Shown: positions 55,467 to 63,397 of the stretch, piece by piece | Numbering within the stretch: position 1 is the first letter of the stretch | How the letters are laid out: each line of letters opens with the position of its first letter | Assembly: GCF_025913575.1 (NCBI RefSeq) | Contig: NZ_CP109785.1 | Location: forward strand, 1,364,001-1,428,000 | Direction: 5' to 3' | Length of the DNA: 64,000 nucleotides | Origin: Halocatena marina | GTDB lineage: Archaea > Halobacteriota > Halobacteria > Halobacteriales > Haloarculaceae | Notes under the pieces: model-generated | Database searches by the model: none | What the model saw: the letters and a program-made list of their open reading frames with translations, nothing else | Told to the model about the DNA's origin: nothing | Translations under genes and position numbers: made by a program

Positions 55467-55974
55467 TAGTACCTATCTACGAGAAAAAATCCTGCGCCGA
55501 GTATTAATTTTCTGATTTCCTCACAAACACATGATGATATTTTCGTAACACCCAAGTTCTCCCTTTTATACATTTGTTAATGACGTAAATGGAGTTTTGG
55601 ATTCTATAAAACAACATATGTGTATCTGCTTTGGAGTTTGGCGACGGTGTTTGTCGTTATTCTATCGGAACTGTTTTGATACCAAGATGCATCGAACGTG
55701 GGTTTCCAGACACCAAGTGGTAATTGGGCGACGGGATAGCAGCGAATCTCGAACCGAAGGTGACAAACGTCCACTGCTGTACGAAATGTTCGAACTGGTG
55801 CGTAGGAGCGTGTTGCGATCATTCTAGTGAAAGATACTCACTAATCCGACAGAACGCTAAGAGGCCATTCATTTCAACGTAATCACTTTAGCTGTGTATC
55901 GACAGCGGATGGTTTCACGAAACGAACCGTGTCTCAGTATGTGAGACGCATTCGGAATCTCGTACGACATCTCG
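55467..55974. other. Intergenic, 508 bp
   Basis: It contains the upstream regions of the membrane protein (minus) and the flavin oxidase (plus). A plus-strand frame at 55597-55827 is Cys- and Arg-rich and matches nothing. No other feature. Confidence 0.45.
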
Positions 55975-57447
55975 ATGAGTGAGGCCAACAGCCACGCAGC
56001 CGTTGCATGCTATATGGAGACATATGCCATGGATAGCGAGCAGATCGGACAGTTCGAAACAAACATTCACGGCTCCGTAATTCGGCCAGAGGATGTCAAG
56101 TACGACGAGGCCCGCACAGTGTGGAATGGGATGATCGATCGACATCCTGCGCTGATCGTCCAGTGTAGCGGAAGTGCAGACGTAATCACCACAGTGAACT
56201 TCGCCCGCGCGAACGGTATTCCTATCGCGGTTCGCGGTGGTGGTCACAATGTTGCAGGGAGTGCTGTCCGTGACGACGGACTAGTAATCGACCTCTCGGA
56301 GATGACTGGCGTGCGAGTTGACCCTAATGAGCGGACTGCATGGGTACAGGCTGGTGCAACGTGGGCGGACCTCGATCACGAAACCCAAGCATTTGGGCTA
56401 GCGACACCCGGTGGTGTCGTCTCAGAGACCGGTATTGCAGGTTTGACTCTCGGAGGAGGCCTCGGCCACCTTCGCTGTAAGTATGGACTGAGCTGTGACA
56501 GCCTTCGCTCTGTTGAAGTCGTTACAGCTGACGGCGAGTTCCTGACGGCCAGTTCAGTGGAGCATTCAGAGCTATTCTGGGGACTCCGTGGTGGTGGTGG
56601 GAATTTTGGTGTCGTTACCGCGTTCGAATACGGACTCTACCCTGTTGGACCTGAGGTAGCGACCTGTCTGGTGTTCTATCCAGGCGATCAGCTGTCTGAG
56701 TGTTTGCGGGTGTTTCGTGAGTTCGTTGCCTCTGCGCCGGAAGAGATCAGCATACTCGCGTTTTCGGGCGTAATGCCTGATGAGGAGCTCTTTCCGGCAG
56801 ACGCGGTGGATGACCTCAAAGTCGGGTTCCTGGCTTGCTATTCTGGCCCGGCCGAAGCGGGTGAGCGGGCACTTTTGCCCTTACGAGAGATCACCGAGCC
56901 AATAGCGGACTTCAGCGGGACGATGCCCTATATCGACTTCCAACAGATCCTCGACGAGGATTATCCGGACGGGATGCGCTATTACTGGAAGTCGATCTAC
57001 CTCGATGGACTCTCAGACACCACCATCGATCGCATCGAGTACTGGACCGACGCGGCCCCATCGCCGCTCTCGACTATCGACGTGTGGCAACTCGGTGGTG
57101 CGATCACGGACACAGACATCGAGGAAAGTGCCTTTGCGGGCCGACACGCACCCTTTCTGCTAGGCGTTGAAGCGAACTGGGAGGAACCAGGACACGATGA
57201 CGCCAACGTCAGGTGGGTGCGCGACTGCCTCGACGATATGCGCCAGTTCTCTGATGGCTCGGTCTATCTGAACTTCCCGGGCTTTATGGAAGAAGGTGAT
57301 GCCATGATGCGGACAACGTTCGGACCGACCTACGAACGTCTGGTTGAGCTGAAAGACGAGTACGATCCAACGAATCTGTTCGACCTCAACCAAAATATCG
57401 CACCGTCCGGAACCGCACGGACGAATGGAGGATCATCCCACGAGTGA
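55975..57447 (+). CDS. FAD-linked oxidoreductase, berberine-bridge-enzyme type
   Basis: A 490-residue flavoprotein of the BBE/6-hydroxynicotine-oxidase group. The FAD-binding core includes AVRGGGHNVAGSA with His91 as the probable 8-alpha-histidyl attachment, then GVVSETGIAGLTLGGGLGHL; the second (Cys) attachment in GxCxxVGxGG is absent, so FAD should be mono-covalent. The C-terminal BBE segment reads YLNFPGF-type with LKDEYDPTNLFDLNQNI. Such enzymes oxidise sugars, alkaloids or alcohols with O2; the substrate is unknown. The ATG at 55975 follows a divergent-style spacer. Confidence 0.88.
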   Translation: MSEANSHAAVACYMETYAMDSEQIGQFETNIHGSVIRPEDVKYDEARTVWNGMIDRHPALIVQCSGSADVITTVNFARANGIPIAVRGGGHNVAGSAVRDDGLVIDLSEMTGVRVDPNERTAWVQAGATWADLDHETQAFGLATPGGVVSETGIAGLTLGGGLGHLRCKYGLSCDSLRSVEVVTADGEFLTASSVEHSELFWGLRGGGGNFGVVTAFEYGLYPVGPEVATCLVFYPGDQLSECLRVFREFVASAPEEISILAFSGVMPDEELFPADAVDDLKVGFLACYSGPAEAGERALLPLREITEPIADFSGTMPYIDFQQILDEDYPDGMRYYWKSIYLDGLSDTTIDRIEYWTDAAPSPLSTIDVWQLGGAITDTDIEESAFAGRHAPFLLGVEANWEEPGHDDANVRWVRDCLDDMRQFSDGSVYLNFPGFMEEGDAMMRTTFGPTYERLVELKDEYDPTNLFDLNQNIAPSGTARTNGGSSHE

Positions 57448-57666
57448 ATTCGATCTCGAATTACTGTTATTTCTTGTCGTCGACAGCTCGCTTTCTCACG
57501 AGCATCCACTCTAATCCAATTCGCAGCAGATTTCACATACATTTTTGTCCGCTCTCGCCGCGTTGCGGAATCGGGCGGCCCAGTTCTACCACGATTGGTA
57601 CAGTTATGGCCGATGAAGCGAATACTCTCGTTCGAGCTAATCGGATTCGGATCTATCGAGATCTAC

Positions 57667-58383
57667 CTAGGGCGGATTGGATATGAGATTTCGTGCGACA
57701 CTTGAGTCGTTCTGTATCTTGCACAGCGCCTTGTCTGTCGAGTTGAGTGCGAGCGTATACAGCTGCTTACCCCGGAGTTCTGTCCACGTCGTTTCGAGTC
57801 TCTGTCGTTCTGTTTCTGTAGCAGGAATCAAAGCACACTCACCGATGAGCTGTTCACTCCCCGTCGGAGCAAATGCGATGGCTGTTGTGTTTCGTGGAAT
57901 CTCGGCTAACGCATCAGCAACCGTACGAAGATATGGTTCTCTCAAGACAACGAACAACAAATCATAATCCTGAGAAAGCGTCTGACTGAGTTTCTGTGGG
58001 ATGTTCATTTCACGACCCACGACCTGAATTACTTCTTCGCTCGTCATATCCTCGACATCGAATCCTGCCTGTTTAGCACGGAAACGAACAGATTCGGTAT
58101 CGCTGAGCCCACACTCGTACGATGGTATTTTATCCTCTTCGTGGAGCAGTCCAAATCCAGCGGAAACGATATGCCACTCGACAGTTGTATTCTCGCGCAG
58201 CATCGCGACCGCCTCCCGAACGTATTGGTGCTCTCGACCGACGTACATCTCTGCAGCTGTTGCGGTGCTGTCTTGATGTTTTCGTACTAATTCACTCCGC
58301 GAATGTACATCGATAGATTCACTGGTGACGACAGGATCGAACCGTTTACTCTGAGAACACGGTGAAAGCACCAAGATGTTCAT
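57667..58383 (-). CDS. DUF6884-like protein
   Basis: A 238-residue soluble protein that opens NILVLSPCSQSKRFD, with a Cys-x-x-Ser-Lys motif, and has the AEMYVGREHQYVREAVAML and WHIVSAGFGLLHEEDKIPSY blocks. This matches the plan of DUF6884 (S-C-x2-K, LY-S-x-F, ILSAKYGLL-xP-xxI-xPY). That family is uncharacterised and often sits with mobile or defence genes. The C-terminal half (FAPTGSEQLIGECALIPAT) has a Rossmann-like pattern. It is divergent (23 bases) from a small possible gene at 58407. Confidence 0.75.
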   Translation of the reverse strand: MNILVLSPCSQSKRFDPVVTSESIDVHSRSELVRKHQDSTATAAEMYVGREHQYVREAVAMLRENTTVEWHIVSAGFGLLHEEDKIPSYECGLSDTESVRFRAKQAGFDVEDMTSEEVIQVVGREMNIPQKLSQTLSQDYDLLFVVLREPYLRTVADALAEIPRNTTAIAFAPTGSEQLIGECALIPATETERQRLETTWTELRGKQLYTLALNSTDKALCKIQNDSSVARNLISNPP

Positions 58384-58406
58384 GATTTAAACTATTCTCA
58401 TGTGGT

Positions 58407-58616
58407 ATGTCGAGTAATGAAAGCATTGTGTTCGATGGACAGTATCGGGTCCAAGAGTATGAGACAATTTCAGAAGTTTTGACAGTGACCACGATACCCA
58501 AACGATGGTCGATTACACACGTCGATTACCAGAGCGACGATGGCATGACTGACCGAACTGAGCACCGTAATACGTACCACTACATACCACGTAATATCCC
58601 ATATAGTATTACATAA
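58407..58616 (+). CDS. Possible small protein of 69 residues
   Basis: An ATG-started frame (MSSNESIVFDGQYRVQEYET) that is divergent from the DUF6884-like gene with only 23 bases between starts. The product is hydrophilic and rich in Tyr, Thr and Asp, with no family that I recognise. The composition is compatible with a gene but the evidence is thin. Confidence 0.35.
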   Translation: MSSNESIVFDGQYRVQEYETISEVLTVTTIPKRWSITHVDYQSDDGMTDRTEHRNTYHYIPRNIPYSIT

Positions 58617-58663
58617 ATAACGGGAATTTTTTACGGGTTGCTCTCAAGGCTTTAGCGAGAACA

Positions 58664-59608
58664 ATGGCTCCGAATAGTACCAACACGGAACCACACACGG
58701 ATCCGGACCCCATTTCACGAACATTGCAGTTCACACCAACTGCCTCTCAGTCACTGAGTACGGAGATTGTTATGGGTGTCGCCCGCGCGAGTGGGATCGA
58801 TCCCACGCAGTTCCATGAAGCGCTGAACGAAGTCATCAATCCAAGCGCGTTGGATGCACTGTTCCAGCCCAAAGCAGACGGGACTGCACGCTCAGGTGGT
58901 ACAGTCTGTTTTACCTTCCACGGATATCATATCTCCGTTGAGGCAGATAGAACTGTTACGCTCCAATCCGAACTCGATCGACTCAGACAAACTGGGGCAA
59001 ATCTACTCGTATGTGGGATGGTCCCTGATGACGTTCGTGATGTAATGAGTGCACGCCTGCTCGGCGACGCTACGCGAGAGCGTGAGCGAACAGCCTTCTT
59101 TACACTTTCTGACTGTCCAACAGAGACAGCGCTTGATCGGCTCACGAAAGCACAGATACCCCAACAGCGCGCGCACGTGCTCTCGACGGGAGAGACCGCC
59201 CGTGCTGCGACACAGGCCACGACGCCTATCGAGGCGGCGCAGTCAACTGTGACTGGCTCTCTCGAAGACGTTCAAGCGGCGGTTCTGCAGACACTCTCTG
59301 ATCTCGAACATCAAAACGATCCCTTTGGACCCGCTGACCTACGCTTTTGCTTTGATTCGCTAGGCCCCTTCGTCGACGCAGTCGATCAGAACCGACTGAC
59401 CAGCGTGCTGGATCAGCTCTGCGACGCTATCGCTCAGCGAGATGGGATGGGTCAGTTCCTGATTCGCAACGCGTTCGAGACGCCGCTGGTTCAGGCGATA
59501 CGTTCGTGCTTCGAAATCGTCGTTGAACTACGCATCAGTACACAAGGTCCGGAATATCGATGGCATCTCCAAACAACCGGTTTCACCACGCAGTGGCTCC
59601 CGCTCTGA
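58664..59608 (+). CDS. HalOD1 domain fused to a DUF7504-like domain
   Basis: A 314-residue protein. Residues about 32-110 match the haloarchaeal HalOD1 output domain: TEIVMGVARASGIDPTQFHE, INPSALDALF, and GGTVCFTFHGYHISVEADRTV. Residues about 115-312 resemble DUF7504 (NLLVCGMVPDDVRDVMSARL, ERTAFFTLSD, PADLRFCFDSLGPFVD), the same module as the CHAT partner at 12011-12727. HalOD1 usually serves as a signal output domain in haloarchaeal sensors, so this joins an output to the DUF7504 part. It is a lone gene; its partner is unknown. Confidence 0.78.
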   Translation: MAPNSTNTEPHTDPDPISRTLQFTPTASQSLSTEIVMGVARASGIDPTQFHEALNEVINPSALDALFQPKADGTARSGGTVCFTFHGYHISVEADRTVTLQSELDRLRQTGANLLVCGMVPDDVRDVMSARLLGDATRERERTAFFTLSDCPTETALDRLTKAQIPQQRAHVLSTGETARAATQATTPIEAAQSTVTGSLEDVQAAVLQTLSDLEHQNDPFGPADLRFCFDSLGPFVDAVDQNRLTSVLDQLCDAIAQRDGMGQFLIRNAFETPLVQAIRSCFEIVVELRISTQGPEYRWHLQTTGFTTQWLPL

Positions 59609-59813
59609 ACACCGTGTGGTCTTTCTCGATAGTGCTCTACGACTGCTGAATGGATTTACCTATTGGGAGAAAATGAAATGGAAGAACACATATTACACAT
59701 GATGAAAGTTTGGTAAATTACTTTATGAATGTGCCGGTACTCCGATTTGGATGCTACCAGATGACTTCGTGCGTCCGTCGGCCGACAAGATCCATACTAA
59801 AACGTATCCGGGA

Positions 59814-60029
59814 ATGAGCCGGCGGCGATTGTTATCATCGCTACTCGGTGTTGGCTTCACGCACTCTACGGCGAGCCATCTGACGAAAGCTGATATTGAT
59901 ACTGCTGCTTCCGATGAGGTTCCGATCGTCGTTGGGGTGCACGGTGAGACGCCATCCTCACAACGAACACCAATCAAGAGGTATGTCCCAGCCGATTGGC
60001 CAACTTTGGATACCACTTCTGATTTCTGA
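59814..60029 (+). CDS. Short Tat-signal protein, probably truncated
   Basis: A 71-residue frame starting MSRRRLLSSLLGVGF, a twin-arginine signal, followed by SHLTKADIDTAASDEVPIVVG and ending shortly after KRYVPADWPTLD. Haloarchaeal proteins with this opening (SDEVPxVxG, then a VPADW block) are, as I remember, much longer, so this looks like a gene that has lost its 3' part by an early stop. The start 63 bases further upstream (59751) gives an N-terminus without signal features. Likely non-functional or a short exported peptide. Confidence 0.5.
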   Translation: MSRRRLLSSLLGVGFTHSTASHLTKADIDTAASDEVPIVVGVHGETPSSQRTPIKRYVPADWPTLDTTSDF

Positions 60030-60125
60030 GTCCGAGTGCGATTCGAGGCACAATTTGAGCAGCTACGTCGTCCCAGAGTGTTTCTCTCCGTAAACGGTTT
60101 ATTGCTGCTTGTATAGCGGTGAACA

Positions 60126-60611
60126 ATGCGTGGTGTACGCCCAGCGACCGACCGGTCGACGAGAGGGACGAGTGACAGCATCGAAGTCGGATGGCTCGCT
60201 GGCATGCTTCCTGAGCGACTCGCAGTCCGCGGGCTCGCTGTTGAAGTTCAGGTTCCTGACATGATCTCTCTCGGCTCACCGTCATCGTTCACTGTCATCG
60301 TCTACAATCGCCTCCCGGTTCCGGTGGAGATCACACTTCCGACGAGTCGTCTTTGGGGATGGTCGGTCGACGGCGTGCCCGAGGCTGACAGTCGGGGATA
60401 CGAACCGCCATCGGCCGAACGTTCGTTTGCTTTCAACCGAGGCCAACAAAGGACGTTCACTGCGACGTGGGACGGCCGTATCAGAGAACGCGGGACCGAT
60501 GGCGACGTCTGGCGGACTGTTCGTGGAAAACACACGATAACCGGCTACCTCGCTGTCGAGAACTGGCGCGAGCGCGGCCTCTATTCCGAGAAGAGTGTCG
60601 ATGTCGTTTGA
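60126..60611 (+). CDS. BsuPI/DUF7974-like small beta-sandwich protein
   Basis: A protein of 161 residues (or 135 if the ATG at 60204, MLPERLAVRGLAVEV, is the start). The pattern is an immunoglobulin-like beta sandwich: VPDMISLGSPSSFTVIVYNR, then LPVPVEITLPTSRLWGWSVDG, FAFNRGQQRTFTATWDGRIR, and TITGYLAVENWRERG. It resembles haloarchaeal proteins related to the BsuPI proteinase-inhibitor fold. It has no signal peptide by eye. A role in binding or inhibition cannot be told. Confidence 0.65.
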   Translation: MRGVRPATDRSTRGTSDSIEVGWLAGMLPERLAVRGLAVEVQVPDMISLGSPSSFTVIVYNRLPVPVEITLPTSRLWGWSVDGVPEADSRGYEPPSAERSFAFNRGQQRTFTATWDGRIRERGTDGDVWRTVRGKHTITGYLAVENWRERGLYSEKSVDVV

Positions 60612-60667
60612 GAAACGCGCTGGATCGAGAGACGAATGAAACATTAGCGAAAAGAGCCTGATGGCGA

Positions 60668-60946
60668 TCACCCGTGTTTCGGCGATCGTATTTTCCGATC
60701 AATTATAGTGATGACTAGTCCAAGAATATTAGATATCACTATTAATATATGAGACGTCGTCTCCCGTTGGTGTGGGAATAGCAAAAATCCAGCTCCAACA
60801 ATAGTGATCGCAGACAGACCAGCAACTAACAGCCAATAATTGAGTGAATACTGATGGTTTTCTGATATCGTAATCTCGTACAGCCGCCACGGTGCTATCA
60901 CGATGATTAGTAATCCCATTCCGATATGGAGTATATATCGTTCCAC
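60668..60946 (-). CDS. Small three-helix membrane protein
   Basis: A 92-residue protein with three hydrophobic segments (about 5-24, 36-55 and 65-84). The frame starts with GTG at 60944-60946; an ATG at codon 10 is an alternative. It begins with a Tyr/Ile-rich helix (MERYILHIGMGLLIIVIA). Function unknown. Coding status is moderately supported by its membrane pattern. Confidence 0.5.
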   Translation of the reverse strand: MERYILHIGMGLLIIVIAPWRLYEITISENHQYSLNYWLLVAGLSAITIVGAGFLLFPHQRETTSHILIVISNILGLVITIIDRKIRSPKHG

Positions 60947-61101
60947 ATCTAACAGGATGGTGTGGGTTGTAAAAAATCACATCAACGAGTTGGCTCTCTT
61001 GCCACAGCAGTCAGTTCGTCATGGCCGTCCATTCTGGCTCAACGTGTCCGTAGTCGTGACCGTGCCAAGCGATGGACTTGGCGTGTAACAATGAGAGAGT
61101 A

Positions 61102-62379
61102 TTACCACGAGTAGTCGGTTCGGTCATTCACTGAAAGGTGACAGGCCGATTGGTGGGAGTCTGAAATTCTCTCGTGTCGCGGGACCTCCCGTTCACAAAC
61201 TGATTCGAACTCGGCGAGAGCATCGTGTGCGTCCTCCCACTCGCCCGTTGACGCCCGATCGAACGCCGTCCGTACTGCTTTCTCGGCGACAGCGGGAAGG
61301 GTGTCGAAATACGTCCCGATATCTTCTGCTGGATCGATAGATTCATCGCGGATAGCATCACGAAACGCCTGAAATTCACGGTATGACTCTCTGTCGAACC
61401 CGTCTGGTGGGATGCGTCGTGGACAGCGCGTGTGGAACTTACAGCCAGCGGGCGGATCACTCGGGCTCGGAACGGTACCACGTAATCGAGAGTCGATAGC
61501 GCGTGCGTCGGGATTCGGATGAGGAACGGAGTCCAGCAGCGCTCGCGTGTAGGGGTGATGCGGCGACGAGAAGAGCCGATCTGTCGGTCCCGTTTCAACG
61601 AAGTCACCGAGATACATCACCGCAACCCGATCGGCTATATGACGAATCACGGAGAGATCGTGCGTGATGAAGAGGTAGGTGAGTCCGTACTCATCCTGAA
61701 GGTCATCCATTAAGTTCAGAATTTGCGCCTGTACGCTCATGTCGAGGCCACTCACAGGCTCGTCTGCGATAACGAGATCCGGGCTGATCGAGAGCGCACG
61801 AGCGAGGTTGATCCGCTGACGCTGGCCGCCGGAGAACTCGTGGGGATAGCGGTTGTAGAAGTCGCGTTCGAGACCAACGTCCTCCAGCAGTTCAAGCACG
61901 CGATTACGTCGTCTCTCGGGGCTCCAACCAGCCGCTTCGAGCGGGTCCGCGATGATACTCCCGACGATCCGCCGCGGATTCAGACTCGACTGTGGGTCTT
62001 GAAAGACGAGTTGGATGTGCTGGCGGATCTCCCGCCACTGGGTGCTGTTGAACGTGGTGAGTTCCTCATCACGGAATTGAATCTCACCGTCCGTCGGTGG
62101 GGAGAGACCAAGCAGCGCGTGTGCGAGCGTCGACTTCCCACAGCCCGACTCCCCGACGACACCGAGCGTTTCGCCAGCGTGAAGATCGAAGCTAACGCCG
62201 TCGACAGCTCGAACCGAACGCTGCTCGATTGAGAGCGGAAATCCACCGCCCGAGCGATCGAATCGAACCGACGACAGCAGCCCCGAGTTCATCGGAAAAT
62301 GCTTCTTCAGGTCGCGCACTTGGAGTAACGGATCGTCACTCTCACGCGCTGTTGCGTGTGATCCGACGACATTACTCAT
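61102..62379 (-). CDS. Dipeptide/oligopeptide ABC transporter ATPase (DppF/OppF type)
   Basis: A 425-residue ATPase. Start ATG at 62377-62379 overlaps the upstream gene by eight bases (ATGAGTAATG-type). Motifs: Walker A GESGCGKST, Q-loop HIQLVFQDPQSSLNP, signature SGGQRQR, Walker B LVIADEPVSGLD and the C-terminal oligopeptide segment with CKFHTRCP. A C-terminal extension of about 110 residues after the usual end is unusual, ending CHLSVNDRTDYSW. It drives the importer with the DppD-type ATPase and permease. The substrate may be peptide or sugar; both use this family in haloarchaea. Confidence 0.92.
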   Translation of the reverse strand: MSNVVGSHATARESDDPLLQVRDLKKHFPMNSGLLSSVRFDRSGGGFPLSIEQRSVRAVDGVSFDLHAGETLGVVGESGCGKSTLAHALLGLSPPTDGEIQFRDEELTTFNSTQWREIRQHIQLVFQDPQSSLNPRRIVGSIIADPLEAAGWSPERRRNRVLELLEDVGLERDFYNRYPHEFSGGQRQRINLARALSISPDLVIADEPVSGLDMSVQAQILNLMDDLQDEYGLTYLFITHDLSVIRHIADRVAVMYLGDFVETGPTDRLFSSPHHPYTRALLDSVPHPNPDARAIDSRLRGTVPSPSDPPAGCKFHTRCPRRIPPDGFDRESYREFQAFRDAIRDESIDPAEDIGTYFDTLPAVAEKAVRTAFDRASTGEWEDAHDALAEFESVCEREVPRHERISDSHQSACHLSVNDRTDYSW

Positions 62380-63397
62380 CGCGGCCACCTCCTGTTGTCC
62401 GCTCGTGTAGAACGGGTGGATCACCCGCGAAGTCGTCGTCGTAGAGGAGACAGGCCGCCGCATGATCCGATGTGACAGCATAATCCGGCGGCTCGACTGT
62501 GCTACAGTCATCAATAGCGACTGGACAGCGCGTCCGAAAGCGACAGCCAGAGGGTGGATCGACGGCACTCGGCATCGCTCCCTCGATGGGATCGAGTGAC
62601 GAGACCGGACGGTCAGGCGTCACCACCGACCGCATCAGCATCTGCGTGTACGGATGTTTAGGATCGTTGAACAGATCCTCGTATCGCCCACGCTCGACGA
62701 CCTCACCGAGATACATCACCACGACGCGGTCACAGACTTCTCGGACGACACCGAGGTCGTGTGTGACGTAAATCAGCCCAGTGTTGTAGCGGTCTTGAAT
62801 CTCCTCGAAGAGGTCGAGAATCTGTGCCTGAATCGTCACGTCGAGCGCTGTCGTCGGTTCGTCCGCGATGATGAGCTTTGGATTACACGAGAGCGCCATC
62901 GCAATGAGGACGCGTTGGCGCATCCCGCCGGAAAATTCGTGGGGATACTGATCGGCGCGTACGGCAGCGTCGGGGATTCCAACGTCGTCCAGCAGCTCGA
63001 CAGCGCGATCCCACGCCTCTGTAGCTGTCCGGTCGGTGTGGTGCTCGACAACCTCGGCGATCTGACTCCCGACCGTGTAGACTGGATTGAGCGCGGACAT
63101 CGGATCTTGAAAAACGAAAGAGATCTCGCTCCCCCGTATCTCACGCCGTAGTTCTGACTCGGTGAGGCTGTGGAGATCCTGCCCGTCGAACGTGATCGTC
63201 CCGTCGACGACGGTCCCGGGCGGATCGATGAGGCCAAGGAGGCTACGGACGGTAACGCTCTTCCCTGCACCGCTCTCGCCGACGATACCGAGCGTTTCAC
63301 CGGCGTTGACGCTGAAGTCGACGCCGTCGACAGCTTGCACGATGCCACCTTCCGTGTAGAAGTACGTCCGGAGATCGGATACCTCAAGGAGGCTCAC
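62372..63397 (-). CDS. Dipeptide/oligopeptide ABC transporter ATPase (DppD/OppD type)
   Basis: A 341-residue ATPase with Walker A GESGAGKSV, Q-loop ISFVFQDPMSALNP, signature EFSGGMRQRV, Walker B LIIADEPTTALD and the oligopeptide C-terminal CRFRTRCPVA. It pairs with the DppF-type ATPase encoded next. The start codon overlaps the stop of the permease gene (ATGA at 63394-63397). It is part of the operon permease, DppD, DppF; the binding protein and other permease lie beyond the window. Confidence 0.93.
   Translation of the reverse strand: MSLLEVSDLRTYFYTEGGIVQAVDGVDFSVNAGETLGIVGESGAGKSVTVRSLLGLIDPPGTVVDGTITFDGQDLHSLTESELRREIRGSEISFVFQDPMSALNPVYTVGSQIAEVVEHHTDRTATEAWDRAVELLDDVGIPDAAVRADQYPHEFSGGMRQRVLIAMALSCNPKLIIADEPTTALDVTIQAQILDLFEEIQDRYNTGLIYVTHDLGVVREVCDRVVVMYLGEVVERGRYEDLFNDPKHPYTQMLMRSVVTPDRPVSSLDPIEGAMPSAVDPPSGCRFRTRCPVAIDDCSTVEPPDYAVTSDHAAACLLYDDDFAGDPPVLHERTTGGGRDE

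Noticed and set aside
55597..55827. Frame of 76 codons in the spacer before the flavin oxidase
   Set aside because: No homology, poor composition and no start signal.
59974..60285. Minus-strand frame of 103 codons ending in a natural-looking helical segment
   Set aside because: It is antisense to the Tat-signal and BsuPI-like genes; the plausible segment has no match that I can name, so it is not called.
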